64,000 nucleotides of DNA from Lewinellaceae bacterium (GTDB taxonomy: Bacteria > Bacteroidota > Bacteroidia > Chitinophagales > Saprospiraceae), in assembly GCA_020636355.1 (NCBI GenBank), contig JACJYB010000002.1:310001-374000 (forward strand). Reading direction: 5' to 3'. Made by a program: the position numbers and the translations under genes. The notes under the pieces were generated by a model that was given only the letters and a program-made list of their open reading frames with translations, was not told the DNA's origin and did no database searches. Of the stretch, positions 41,981 through 51,758 are shown one piece after another; positions within the stretch are counted from its first letter, which is position 1, and each line of letters starts with the position of its first letter.

Positions 41981-44380
41981 ATGAAGCAATTCATCCTCCC
42001 TCTATTTTTGTCCCTATGCTTCAGTTTTAATCTGGCCTCGCAAGATCTTTCCGTGCGTTATGTTTCGAGCATTGGGGTAGCAGGGTTAACCGAAGGATGC
42101 GCAACCACTCCAGACACCATCTGCATTCAATTGACCCAAACCATTACTGAACCGGTTACCATCGATGTCTCTTTCGGTGGGACAGCCACGAACATTACCG
42201 ATTACACCACCAGTCTCCCCGACCGAATCAGTTTCATTCCAGGTGAAGAAGAAAAGTGCTTTACCCTGACTGGTGTACCGGATGAATCGATCGAACAGGA
42301 AGAAATTGTAATCGTTTTCAGTTTAAACGGAAATGCGTTGCAACAAACCACCATCCCGATGCTGGAGACGGAAGACCTTAAGGTTCGGATTAATCAGGTC
42401 AGTCCATTGTATATCTGTGGCGATCGCCCGGTTGCTCTTTCGGCAAGTAATGCGGTTTCCTATCAATGGTCGGCGAATTCCACCACTTTTGATAACCCGA
42501 CAGCTGCGTTGGTACTTGCTACTCCAAATGGGTCGGATCGCATCGTTGTTACCGGTATGACCGGGACCTGCGTTTCTTCGGATACCCTGAGTATGAATGT
42601 GTCCACGCAAACCGTCATGGCAGAGGCCCTTGATCCGGTGCAAATTTGTGAAGGAACTTCGGTAAGGCTTAAAGCAACCGTTGACGGAATTGGGGGCGGA
42701 CCAGCATTTCATTGGGAGCCGTCTGACGGTATAGCAGATCCTTCTGCAAGTGAAATCATGGTAACTCCCGGTCAGGATATCGCCTATGTTGCATTAATCC
42801 CACTAGCAAACTGTATCATTTCCGATACGGTACAAATTCTGGTTGACCCGTTTTCCCCGGCTCTGCTCACCGGCGGAGACACATCCATCTGCCAGGGTGA
42901 AGCTTACCTGCTGGCCTACCCCACACTGGATAAAACGACCGATTACGACTGGACTCCAGGCACTTATCTCGATGACTCTACGTCCGCAAGTCCGGTTGCC
43001 CGGCCGGAAGACACCACGACTTATCAGGTCATTTCGACGTCATTACGGGGATATTGTGCCGACACCAGCATGGTTACCATAAATATCATACCGATTGATA
43101 TCGAGCTCAACGCAGAGGATACCATTGAAATATGTCTTGGCGATGACCGGGTGGTCAACCTGAATGCCTCGGACTTCAACCTGTCGATTTCGGTATCGCC
43201 CAGCGATAGTACCGTGATCTACAATGGTGGAAATACCATTCGCTTCTTACCCGAAGTGTCTACCACCTACATCTTAAAAATTTCTTCCAATGTTACCGGA
43301 TGTATCGCCTTCGACTCCATCTATGTCCGGGTGGACTCGCTACCTAAAATCGATACCATTTGGGCTGTGCCCCCTAAATCGCCTTATTGCGAAGGCGACG
43401 ACATTGTATTGATTTCTCCTTCCTATGATCAGGCAAAATATCCTGATATCGCATTCACCTGGATGCCGGATCAGGGTGTCGTTATGGATGAAAATATGTT
43501 CCTCAACCTGCGCCTTGTGGCACAACCGGATACCATTACCTATACCCGGAAGACGGTTAACCACGCTTGTATGCAAGAGGACTTCCTGGAGATTCCCTCC
43601 ATCGATACGATCATCGACATCTTTCCGATGGACACGATCGTCTGTCCGGGCGAAATGGTTCAGCTTTCCGCCCCGGAACTGAATGATCCTGATTTTATGA
43701 TCGGTAAGAATGAATGGAGCGGCGACCCGGTCAATTTGTGCAAGCAGTGTGATATGCCCAAGTATATGGTGAACATGGATATCAATGCATCCATTAAAGG
43801 TACCAAATTAGGGTGTCCGCAAAGTGGAAGTGCTACAATGAGTAACTTCCCACCAACCCCAGCCCAAATCGTGGTTGATCCACCCAGTGACAGTGCCTTT
43901 GTTAATTCTGTGGTCAACTTATCTGTCCTTACAGACCCCCGAGTTACCGATTTTACCTGGCAACAAGGCAATCAAAATATAGGGACCGGCACCAGTATCC
44001 AGGTCTCTGAAGATAAGGAAGGCACCAAAACCTATTTGGTTACCTTCACCGATCCCAACGGCTGCCCTGGTGCAGCAATTATCAGTATCCGGTGGATTAT
44101 TCCTAAGTACAATGTGGATATCCCCAATGCATTCACGCCGGATGGCGATGGATTAAACGACCGTTTTCGCCCCATTAACCTACGCGGCGCCGAACTGGAA
44201 GACATGCTGATTTTCAACCGATTTGGCCAATTGGTCTATCAGGGCAATAGCACAGACGGGTGGGATGGTACACAAGGTGGGCAAAAGGCACCCTCAGACA
44301 CCTACGCCTACATCATGAAGTTTAAACTCATCGACGGATCGATCGACCAAAGGAAAGGTACGGTGATCCTCATCCGCTGA
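41981..44380 (+). CDS. Large secreted protein with type B T9SS C-terminal domain
   Basis: The 799-residue protein has a signal peptide of about 20 residues (ending NLASQ), a Calx-beta-like first domain (about 22-120), Cys-poor immunoglobulin-like or PKD-like repeats (about 125-690, each with the motif I-C-x-G-D or I-C-E-G-T near its start), and the gliding-motility-associated C-terminal domain at about 712-799 (IPNAFTPDGDGLNDRFRPIN, FNRFGQLVYQG, GWDGTQGGQKAPSDTYAYIM). The last is the type B sorting signal recognised by the type IX secretion system. It is a surface or secreted adhesin-like protein. The PorP/SprF gene is 7 kb away. An intergenic 70 bases separate it from the cytochrome gene. 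Confidence 0.9.
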   Translation: MKQFILPLFLSLCFSFNLASQDLSVRYVSSIGVAGLTEGCATTPDTICIQLTQTITEPVTIDVSFGGTATNITDYTTSLPDRISFIPGEEEKCFTLTGVPDESIEQEEIVIVFSLNGNALQQTTIPMLETEDLKVRINQVSPLYICGDRPVALSASNAVSYQWSANSTTFDNPTAALVLATPNGSDRIVVTGMTGTCVSSDTLSMNVSTQTVMAEALDPVQICEGTSVRLKATVDGIGGGPAFHWEPSDGIADPSASEIMVTPGQDIAYVALIPLANCIISDTVQILVDPFSPALLTGGDTSICQGEAYLLAYPTLDKTTDYDWTPGTYLDDSTSASPVARPEDTTTYQVISTSLRGYCADTSMVTINIIPIDIELNAEDTIEICLGDDRVVNLNASDFNLSISVSPSDSTVIYNGGNTIRFLPEVSTTYILKISSNVTGCIAFDSIYVRVDSLPKIDTIWAVPPKSPYCEGDDIVLISPSYDQAKYPDIAFTWMPDQGVVMDENMFLNLRLVAQPDTITYTRKTVNHACMQEDFLEIPSIDTIIDIFPMDTIVCPGEMVQLSAPELNDPDFMIGKNEWSGDPVNLCKQCDMPKYMVNMDINASIKGTKLGCPQSGSATMSNFPPTPAQIVVDPPSDSAFVNSVVNLSVLTDPRVTDFTWQQGNQNIGTGTSIQVSEDKEGTKTYLVTFTDPNGCPGAAIISIRWIIPKYNVDIPNAFTPDGDGLNDRFRPINLRGAELEDMLIFNRFGQLVYQGNSTDGWDGTQGGQKAPSDTYAYIMKFKLIDGSIDQRKGTVILIR

Positions 44381-44386
44381 TTCCTT

Positions 44387-46048
44387 CTACTGCGGCCCTT
44401 CTACGGATCCCCAGCGCAAATCCAGGTTAGCTTGTAGAGCGAGCCACACACCATTGGTCCAGCCAAATCCATCCTGATTCGGGTATTCCCCGCCGCCGGC
44501 CTGTTCGCCGGTCAGATCGGTCACGATGTATTTCTCCGTCATCTTCCCGGTATTCCGGTATACATCCTGATTGACACGCATCCAGCGTTCCTTAATCGCA
44601 TCGGCCAGATCATCCAGATTGTAATTCCTCAGGCCAACGATTGCCATCCATTGTAAGGGCGCCCATCCGTTGGGTGAATCCCATTGCTGGCCCGTATTAA
44701 GCAGCGTTGTCATCAAACCACCAGGTTTCAGGAATAATCGTTCCAGAAATTTCGCCGATTTCTCTGCTTCTTCCTGGGTGGCAATTCCCATATACAAAGG
44801 ATAAACACCAGCCAGGGAAGGACTCCCTGCAGGTCGTTTCTGTGCCCACCAATAATCATTAAAATAACCGTTTATATTGTCCCAGCACAGTTTGCGAAGC
44901 TCCTCTTTTCGATATTCCATGCGTTGTTCGTAATAGGCTACCGCTTCGGGGTCACCTAATTCCTTTGCTCCCATCGCCAAGACCTTTTCCAGATGGTAAA
45001 GCAATGCATTCAGGTCGACCGGGATGATTTCTGTCGTCACCAGGCTTCCCAGGTCACGCGCTCCATCCCGCATCCACCGGGAGCTGAAGTCCCATCCCGA
45101 CTCACATGCCGCACGAATGTTTCGATACAGTACAGTGTCAACCTCAGAACTGTTATTCGCTAACTCTACATCTTCACGGTAGGATTCAGGTCGAGGTCGA
45201 GGACTATCATCCCAATAGCGGTTAAGAACTCCCATATTGTGTGCTCTAACCACTCGACGGTAGGCAGTCATCGGGGCAGGAATTTTATCGATGCCATCGG
45301 TCCAGAATAGATATTCTTTCAGTAACTCCGGGAAATACTTTTTATAAACTTCCGTTCCATCCTGAGAGGCTAAAAGCGATACCATCAAGGAGAAAAACGG
45401 CGGTTGTGATCTCGTTAGAAAATAGGTACGACTTCCATTGGGTATGAATCCATAGGTGTCAATCAAAAATGCAAAATTATCAATCATATCACGCACTAAA
45501 TCCCACCGGTCAGATACCGATAAGCCCAGCATGGTAAAATAGCTGTCCCAATAATAAATTTCCCGGAAACGGCCTCCAGGTACGACATAGGGCTTTGGCA
45601 ATGCAATCAAAGAACCGGGTTGCTGGAGCTCTGGCTGCCGGGTCAAAATAGGCCAAAGGCTTTTCAAATGCTCGCCCAGGTCCTGGCCTCGATCCGACTG
45701 GTAATCGGTGGACTGGGTAGCCGGTAAAGTAAAATTTTCTTCGACAAAAGCTTTCAATTTGTCCCCTGACAGCGCCCCTTCCCGCTCATACCGATGCATG
45801 ATATCGTTAAGATCTACCTTTGGTGCCGCATCAGCAAATGTCTTGGAATCAGGAAAAAGATGGGCCATTTCCACATCATGAAATAATTTACCCTCCACCA
45901 GATCAGGAGCATCCTGAGCTGTCGGGGGAGCAAGCATGCTCTTGGGCGCATCCTGGGTTTCGGTCGCTTGTGAGGGCTCCTGATGGCAGGATAAAACGAG
46001 TAATCCCGCTACGAACACATAAACGATTTTTGGCATATGATTCATCAT
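44387..46048 (-). CDS. Lipoprotein trehalase (GH37)
   Basis: The 553-residue enzyme hydrolyses alpha,alpha-trehalose to two glucose. A lipoprotein signal is present (MPKIVYVFVAGLLVLSC), so it sits on the outer membrane or its surface. GH37 signatures are PGGRFREIYYWDSYFTMLGL near 152, QWDSPNGWAPLQWMAI near 460 and GGGEYPNQDGFGWTNGVW near 517. Three ATG codons cluster at 46048, 46045 and 46036; the last would keep a good signal. The gene follows the TonB receptor gene by 18 bases in the same direction, which suggests co-transcription for trehalose scavenging. Confidence 0.92.
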   Translation of the reverse strand: MMNHMPKIVYVFVAGLLVLSCHQEPSQATETQDAPKSMLAPPTAQDAPDLVEGKLFHDVEMAHLFPDSKTFADAAPKVDLNDIMHRYEREGALSGDKLKAFVEENFTLPATQSTDYQSDRGQDLGEHLKSLWPILTRQPELQQPGSLIALPKPYVVPGGRFREIYYWDSYFTMLGLSVSDRWDLVRDMIDNFAFLIDTYGFIPNGSRTYFLTRSQPPFFSLMVSLLASQDGTEVYKKYFPELLKEYLFWTDGIDKIPAPMTAYRRVVRAHNMGVLNRYWDDSPRPRPESYREDVELANNSSEVDTVLYRNIRAACESGWDFSSRWMRDGARDLGSLVTTEIIPVDLNALLYHLEKVLAMGAKELGDPEAVAYYEQRMEYRKEELRKLCWDNINGYFNDYWWAQKRPAGSPSLAGVYPLYMGIATQEEAEKSAKFLERLFLKPGGLMTTLLNTGQQWDSPNGWAPLQWMAIVGLRNYNLDDLADAIKERWMRVNQDVYRNTGKMTEKYIVTDLTGEQAGGGEYPNQDGFGWTNGVWLALQANLDLRWGSVEGPQ

Positions 46049-46066
46049 GTTGCATTAAGTCCTTAA

Positions 46067-48307
46067 TTACCAATGAAATTGCACCACCAGTAACGGTAAG
46101 ACAGGCAATTGGTCTACCCGTTGATAGTGGATGCGGTCAAAGTAAAATATATTTTTCCGGTTAAACACATTTATGCAGGATAGCGCCACTTCTAATTCGC
46201 CTCCCCAGGCGTATTCCCAGCGCTTACCTACCTGAACATCCCAGCGCAGGTAATCCGGAAGCCGCCCCTGAAAGAGTGGTGTTTCGTAAACGACTCCTGT
46301 ATTGTTGTCCCCGTCCGCTACATTTGTAAACAAACCGGAATCCCAATTCAACACCGGATAAAATCCCGCTGTCCGGGTGAATGGAAAGCCACTCCCTGTC
46401 TGTCCACGCACACTGGCATTCCAACCTTTATCACTGGGTGACCAGCGCACCAGGATATTGAACTGATGCCGCCGGTCGAAAATCGCCGGCAACCAGTCTC
46501 CTGCTATTGTTCGATCAGCCTTCGCGTACGTATAATGACCATTGACATTCCAATTCCGGTACATCCATTCAGCTCCAAAGGATATTCCATAACTAACTCC
46601 CTGCTCCGTCACAAAGTCCGGATCGGCTACCTTGCGCTTATCCCGGTTGATCTCAATCAATTGATCAAACCATTTGAAGTACAGTTCTGTCTTTAGTGTC
46701 AGTCCATGTCGCTGCCATTGAAGGCCGGTTCCGCTATGCCAGGCTGTCTGCACATTGTAGGGCACCGCCTCTCCGGTATTGTTGTAAAGCAGCCCTTCAG
46801 GTCCTGTGATATAAGCCTGGAAAAAATGAACTACATCCTGATTGGATCGCGCAGTTACCAGGTTTTGACTGTAACGACCGCCGGCAAGTGTCCACTGCCA
46901 CTGCGACGTCGGCTTCCATTGCAAAAGAAACCGCGGTTCCAAGGAAATGTAGGAAACGGATGCATGGTAATGAATACGCAGCCCGGGCTCAATGCGCCAA
47001 TGCTGCCAGGAACGCTCATACAAGCCGTAAACAGCAAGTTCCGAAGCGTTATCACTCCGATTGAACGTAATATTCCGGTAGTTTTTGAAGGTCAGATCGC
47101 TACGGATAGCATTGAGTGAAATTCCGTATTCCAACCGATTCTCTGCATGACCGTTTGCAAACCATAATTGGGCATTGGCTTGTTTGTACCCGGTCGAACG
47201 AGGGACACCTTCTTCGTAGAAATCCAGGCGATAATCACTGTATCCTACGCTGCCCCCGATGAGATAATCGGATTGCAGGGGAAGCACACGGAATTGCATG
47301 CCATAACCCTGGTTCTGCCAGCTTACGGAGGAATTTGAGGCCAAAGGCACCTCGTCACGTATCTGTAAAGAGGTAAAAGACAACTTGGATCCATTCTCCC
47401 CTTGCCAGGTCGTTTTCATAGTCAGATCCCTGAATTTAAAATCAAGAGCATCCCGGTAGGAAGCAGGTATTTGATTCTTCAGGTATGGCCACAATGCCTC
47501 CCTGCCGGCGAGCAGCCAGGTCCATTGCTGGTCTCCTCTGGCGTAGATCCTTCCCTGGAGCCTAACCTGGGCCGAGAGCGGATCTACACCGACCATCCCT
47601 TCCAGCGGCTTGCTGGCACCTTCCCGCAAACGCAGATCCAGGACGGAAGAAAGCCGGCCTCCGAAATTAGCCGGGTAAGCTGATCCGTAAAGGGTCACCT
47701 GTTGGATGGCATCCGCTGGCACGACAGAAAATGCACTGAGCGAATGAAATGCGTTAACGACCGGAATACCATCGATAAGCAAAAGATTCTGATGAGGGTC
47801 TCCACCCTGGATGTACAATTGTCCACCCTGATCACCGGTTGTGATGACCCCGGGCAGTTGAGTCAGGAATTGTGCCAGGTCCCCCTGCCCTAGCGAAGGC
47901 ATTTGCTGAATACGATCCGGTGTGATCCAATAATTTCCCAGTGAAGAAACCGGAATTTGCTGATTGCTCCCAGTGACTTCCACCGTTCCCAGGTTGATGG
48001 CATCACTGCTTAAGCGAATCTTTTGGTACCATACCTCTCCTGCCGAGAGATCAATCGACTGGGCATGGGTCTGATAGCCCAGATACTGGACCGTTAATTC
48101 ATAAAGGGTATCCTTCAAATGAGTAAAAATGAAATAGCCCTCATCATCCGTAGTGGTTGCCTGCCGATTTAGTTGAACTAGCGCAAATGCTAAGCCTTCA
48201 CCGGATTCGCGATCAATGATATGGCCCCGGATAATCCCGTTTTGAGCCGAGGCAAACGTCCCTGCCAAAAAAAGGATCCCAAAACAAATCTTTAAGCCTG
48301 GATGCAT
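46067..48307 (-). CDS. TonB-dependent receptor linked to trehalase
   Basis: The protein is 746 residues long from ATG 48307 (a TTG at 48319 is the upstream alternative) with a signal peptide ending TFASAQ. It has a carboxypeptidase-regulatory-like domain (about 25-105, GIIRGHIIDRESGEGLAFAL), a plug (about 115-230, IQQMPSLGQGDLAQFLTQLPGV and DPHQNLLLIDGIPVVNAFHS) and a beta-barrel. It is shorter than the two Oar-like receptors and belongs to the FecA/BtuB-like size class. Its operon partner is trehalase, so it may import trehalose or a trehalose-containing compound. A SusD is absent. A promoter at 48317-48344 sits close to the start. Confidence 0.88.
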   Translation of the reverse strand: MHPGLKICFGILFLAGTFASAQNGIIRGHIIDRESGEGLAFALVQLNRQATTTDDEGYFIFTHLKDTLYELTVQYLGYQTHAQSIDLSAGEVWYQKIRLSSDAINLGTVEVTGSNQQIPVSSLGNYWITPDRIQQMPSLGQGDLAQFLTQLPGVITTGDQGGQLYIQGGDPHQNLLLIDGIPVVNAFHSLSAFSVVPADAIQQVTLYGSAYPANFGGRLSSVLDLRLREGASKPLEGMVGVDPLSAQVRLQGRIYARGDQQWTWLLAGREALWPYLKNQIPASYRDALDFKFRDLTMKTTWQGENGSKLSFTSLQIRDEVPLASNSSVSWQNQGYGMQFRVLPLQSDYLIGGSVGYSDYRLDFYEEGVPRSTGYKQANAQLWFANGHAENRLEYGISLNAIRSDLTFKNYRNITFNRSDNASELAVYGLYERSWQHWRIEPGLRIHYHASVSYISLEPRFLLQWKPTSQWQWTLAGGRYSQNLVTARSNQDVVHFFQAYITGPEGLLYNNTGEAVPYNVQTAWHSGTGLQWQRHGLTLKTELYFKWFDQLIEINRDKRKVADPDFVTEQGVSYGISFGAEWMYRNWNVNGHYTYAKADRTIAGDWLPAIFDRRHQFNILVRWSPSDKGWNASVRGQTGSGFPFTRTAGFYPVLNWDSGLFTNVADGDNNTGVVYETPLFQGRLPDYLRWDVQVGKRWEYAWGGELEVALSCINVFNRKNIFYFDRIHYQRVDQLPVLPLLVVQFHW

Positions 48308-48316
48308 ACGTGCCGG

Positions 48317-48344
48317 CAAAGTTAAACCTTCCCATCCAAACCAA
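48317..48344 (-). promoter_or_regulatory. Promoter of the receptor-trehalase operon
   Basis: TAACTTTG (48317-48324) on the minus strand matches TAnnTTTG, with a TTG at 48342-48344 as -33 and a 17-base spacer. It lies 9 bases before ATG 48307, so the leader would be only a few bases. Confidence 0.45.
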
Positions 48345-48366
48345 CGATGATTACTACCTTTAAGGT

Positions 48367-50685
48367 ATGGCAGGCAGTACGCAAGTTGTTGAAATCGATG
48401 GACACCGTATTAAACTGTCCAACCTGGAGAAAGTCCTTTATCCGGAGGATGAGATCATAAAGGCCGAAGTGATCCAGTATTATCTGAAAATTGCACCTTA
48501 TTTCTTACGTCATAACAAATACCGCCCCCTGTCACTGGTCCGGTATCCAGATGGAATTTCCAGCCATGAATTCTTCCAGAAAGACCGGCCATCCTGGGCA
48601 CCGGACTGGATTGAATCAATCCGCTTGGGCAAAGAGGAAAAAAAAGACTACATATTTCTGACCAATGCAGCTTCCCTGGTCTGGCTGGCCAACCTAGCCT
48701 GTCTTGAGTTGCATATTATGGAATTTACCAAACAAGATCCGGACCATCCCGATTTGATGGTTTTTGACCTGGACCCGGCACCGGAAATGTCCTTTGATCA
48801 GGTGAAGCAAATTGCTTACCTGCTTAAGGAACATCTGTTGGAGTTTGAATATCACCCTTTTGTAAAAACCAGTGGTGGTAAAGGATTGCATCTCTTCTGT
48901 CCGATTGCACCGTCTAACTCCCACGGAGAAGTATTCCAGGCAGCTAAAGATCTTTCCGAAAGTTTCATCAAAAAATATCCGCAACTCGGGACACTGCAAC
49001 TCCGAAAGGACAAGCGGGAACAAAAGCTGCTGATTGATATCTACCGGAACCGGGAAACACAAACCGTCGTTGGTGCTTACAGCCTGCGGGGTAAGCCTGG
49101 CGCTCCCGTATCCATGCCGGTGAGTTGGGAAATGCTGGGAGACATCCAGTCATCCCAGGCATTCCAATTAAGGCAAGCCGCCGATCACATCGAGCAACAC
49201 GGGGACGCCTGGGAGGGAATGCACAGCCAGGCAGTTCCTATTCATACGCACCGGCAACCCAAACTATCACAACCTTACAATCCGGAGGGCTTGAAACACA
49301 AGACTCCGGAACAGCTGGAAGAATACGCAGCCAAACGGGATTTTTCCACCACCCCTGAACCTCCTCCTGCTGTCACCTCCGGAACCGGACATGCGTTTGT
49401 TGTTCACCGGCACCATGCAACCAGTCTTCATTACGATCTACGCCTCGAAAAGGACGGGGTGCTGCTTTCGTGGGCCATACCCCGGGGATTACCACCGGAA
49501 CCCGGGATCAAACGCCTCGCTGTAGAAACCGAACCTCACCCGCTGGCTTACCTGACCTTTGAAGGTGAAATTCCCAAGGGGCAATACGGCGCCGGATCCA
49601 TGTGGATATTCGCCTCCGGTCAATACCGCAAAACCAAAGAAAAAAAGGATGGATTCTACTTTCAACTCACCGGCTCGCGCTGGGAAGCAGAATTTCGAAT
49701 CCATCATATGAAGGACAAGGAATGGTTGTTGGAAAGGGTTTCTCCGGCACTCCACCATCCATATGAAAGCACCTGGCAGGTTATGCTTGCCGAACAGACG
49801 ACCAGGATTCCAACCGGTTCTGATTACCGGTTTGAGGTAAAATGGGATGGCATCCGTGCCTTACTATTAATCTTCGAGGGTACAATCCGGATTCTTAGCC
49901 GTAATGGTCGCGAGTTAACGCAGCAGTTCCCTGAACTGGTAGCTGCACTATCCTATCTCAGAGCTTCCAATGCGGTACTCGATGCGGAGATCGTTCGCCT
50001 GGATGCAGTGGGTAGACCGGTCTTCAAACAGGTTATCAGCCGATTGCACCAATCCCATCCGGCCAAAATCGAGCGACTCTCAAAATCAGCACCGGTGGTT
50101 TGTTACCTTTTTGATGCACTCTACCTGGATGGGCGAAGCTTGCTTCAGGATCCTTTGATCCGTCGGAGAGCCTGGGTCCAGGATTTGATTAAGCCTGGTT
50201 CGCCCTTCCGCTTCAGTTCGGACGTGGAAGACGGCGCTGCACTGTACGAAGCGGCTCAGAAAATGGGCCTGGAAGGCATCATGGCTAAAAAAGCCACTAG
50301 CTATTACTATCCGGGCAAACGGTCGGCCGATTGGTATAAGCTAAAGTTCAGGGAGACCATGGATTGCTACATTGCCGGATTTACGGAGGGTCAGGGAGAA
50401 CGGTCGTCCGTTTTTGGCGCTCTCCACCTTTTGCAAAAAAACGAACAAGAATGGATTTACCGGGGAAAAGTGGGTACCGGATTCGATATGGACTTTATGC
50501 AGTATTTAAGAGAAAGGATGGATGTCCTCCCCAAAACAACCAAACCTTTTGAAACGCCAACCGCTGATGATAAAGTCAGTACCTGGATTGCTCCGGAACT
50601 GGTTTGTGAAGTAGAATACGCTTCCATCACAGACCAGGGCACATTAAGGGAACCGGTTTTTAAAAGCCTGCTTGAAGACCGGTAG
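48367..50685 (+). CDS. ligD: DNA ligase D (polymerase-phosphoesterase-ligase)
   Basis: The 772-residue protein contains all three LigD activities. The polymerase domain (about 10-290) has the metal-binding D134-L-D136 in VFDLDPAP and KTSGGKGLHLF near 178. The 3'-phosphoesterase (about 340-460) has HRHHATSLHYDLRLE near 346. The ATP-dependent ligase (about 470-772) has the adenylated lysine K492 in FEVKWDGIRA and MKKAxxYxxGKRS-type motif YYYPGKRSADWYKLK near 645. The domain order POL-PE-LIG matches mycobacterial LigD, unlike the PE-LIG-POL order of Pseudomonas. With Ku downstream it carries out non-homologous end joining. Confidence 0.93.
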   Translation: MAGSTQVVEIDGHRIKLSNLEKVLYPEDEIIKAEVIQYYLKIAPYFLRHNKYRPLSLVRYPDGISSHEFFQKDRPSWAPDWIESIRLGKEEKKDYIFLTNAASLVWLANLACLELHIMEFTKQDPDHPDLMVFDLDPAPEMSFDQVKQIAYLLKEHLLEFEYHPFVKTSGGKGLHLFCPIAPSNSHGEVFQAAKDLSESFIKKYPQLGTLQLRKDKREQKLLIDIYRNRETQTVVGAYSLRGKPGAPVSMPVSWEMLGDIQSSQAFQLRQAADHIEQHGDAWEGMHSQAVPIHTHRQPKLSQPYNPEGLKHKTPEQLEEYAAKRDFSTTPEPPPAVTSGTGHAFVVHRHHATSLHYDLRLEKDGVLLSWAIPRGLPPEPGIKRLAVETEPHPLAYLTFEGEIPKGQYGAGSMWIFASGQYRKTKEKKDGFYFQLTGSRWEAEFRIHHMKDKEWLLERVSPALHHPYESTWQVMLAEQTTRIPTGSDYRFEVKWDGIRALLLIFEGTIRILSRNGRELTQQFPELVAALSYLRASNAVLDAEIVRLDAVGRPVFKQVISRLHQSHPAKIERLSKSAPVVCYLFDALYLDGRSLLQDPLIRRRAWVQDLIKPGSPFRFSSDVEDGAALYEAAQKMGLEGIMAKKATSYYYPGKRSADWYKLKFRETMDCYIAGFTEGQGERSSVFGALHLLQKNEQEWIYRGKVGTGFDMDFMQYLRERMDVLPKTTKPFETPTADDKVSTWIAPELVCEVEYASITDQGTLREPVFKSLLEDR

Positions 50686-50861
50686 TGATCGAGATGTCAG
50701 TTTATTTTAGATTTTAGATTTTAGATTTCAGATTTGGCGTGGTGTGAGTTTGTCTTTGAAACGAAGACAGAAATACGTAATACATAAGTTCTTGCACACA
50801 TCAACACGCAATTAACTTAAAGAGGCACAATAATTGATACATAAACAAAAAATGTAATATT
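50686..50861. repeat. Short tandem repeat in the ligD-ku intergenic region
   Basis: The 176-base gap contains a heptamer array at 50704-50735: three copies of ATTTTAG, one ATTTCAG and a partial ATTT. The rest is AT-rich. No exact promoter box for ku is seen, so ku may depend on ligD read-through or on a non-consensus promoter. Confidence 0.75.
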
Positions 50862-51710
50862 ATGCTTCGTGCCATTTGGAAAGGTCACATACGATTCTCA
50901 TTGGTTACCATCCCTATCCGGATATACAGCGCATTAGAATCTTCTGCAAGCATATCCTTCAAGCAGTTGCATAAAGAAGATAATGGCGCAATCGGATATG
51001 ACAAAAAATGCAAACAATGTGGTGAGGCCGTAAAAACCCAGGACATCGTCAAAGGGTATGAATACGAACCCGATCATTTTGTAATCATGCAGGATGAAGA
51101 CTTTGATAAAATCAAACTCAAAAGCACTAAAGTCATTGATATCGAGGCATTTGTTGACGCTTCTGAGGTCCACCATACCCTTTTTGACGCACCTTATTTT
51201 GCAGGTCCGGACGGCGAAGTAGCTCAACAGGCCTATGGGCTTTTGATGGAAACGTTACGAAAATCCAATAAAATGGGCATCGGTCGCGTGGTCCTTCGGG
51301 ACCGTGAAAACGTCGTATTAATTGCACCTTTCGATTCCGGTCTGTTGCTTTACAAACTTCGCTATCCGGATGAAATGCGTTCGATGAATCAAGTGCCCCA
51401 GATCGGGGACGTCAAAATCGATGAAGCGCAGCTTAATCTCGCAAATACCCTGGTAGAAACCATGACCAAACCATTTGCTAATCTCGAATTAAAAGACCGC
51501 TACCGGGAAGCGTTAATGGAGATTATCGATGCTAAAATAGCGGGTAAAGAGGTTATTGCCCGAGTGGAAGAAGATGCGCCCGTCGTCGATATCATGGCAG
51601 CCCTGCAGGCCAGTATCAGCCAGGCCAAGTCCCAAATGAAACCTATGAAGAAAGCGACCGGGGAAGCCAAAGAAGAAAAGCAGGAAGAGAAAATCCGGAA
51701 GATATCTTAG
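50862..51710 (+). CDS. ku: Ku DNA end-binding protein
   Basis: The 282-residue Ku homologue starts RAIWKGHIRFSLVTIPIR and has the bacterial Ku core with a CKQCG zinc-like pair near 47-51, KTQDIVKGYEYEP near 58 and a C-terminal tail rich in Lys and Glu, as in other bacterial Ku. Ku homodimers bind broken DNA ends and recruit LigD. The gene lies 176 bases after ligD in the same direction. Length fits the family (about 250-300). Confidence 0.95.
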   Translation: MLRAIWKGHIRFSLVTIPIRIYSALESSASISFKQLHKEDNGAIGYDKKCKQCGEAVKTQDIVKGYEYEPDHFVIMQDEDFDKIKLKSTKVIDIEAFVDASEVHHTLFDAPYFAGPDGEVAQQAYGLLMETLRKSNKMGIGRVVLRDRENVVLIAPFDSGLLLYKLRYPDEMRSMNQVPQIGDVKIDEAQLNLANTLVETMTKPFANLELKDRYREALMEIIDAKIAGKEVIARVEEDAPVVDIMAALQASISQAKSQMKPMKKATGEAKEEKQEEKIRKIS

Positions 51711-51758
51711 TTGCTCAGCGTCAACACAAGGTCCCGCTGACACTCAATGGCTCCTGGT

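Noticed and set aside
50704..50735. Heptamer array considered as part of a CRISPR array or origin iteron set
   Set aside because: Copies are contiguous without spacers, and there is no dnaA, rep or cas gene nearby.
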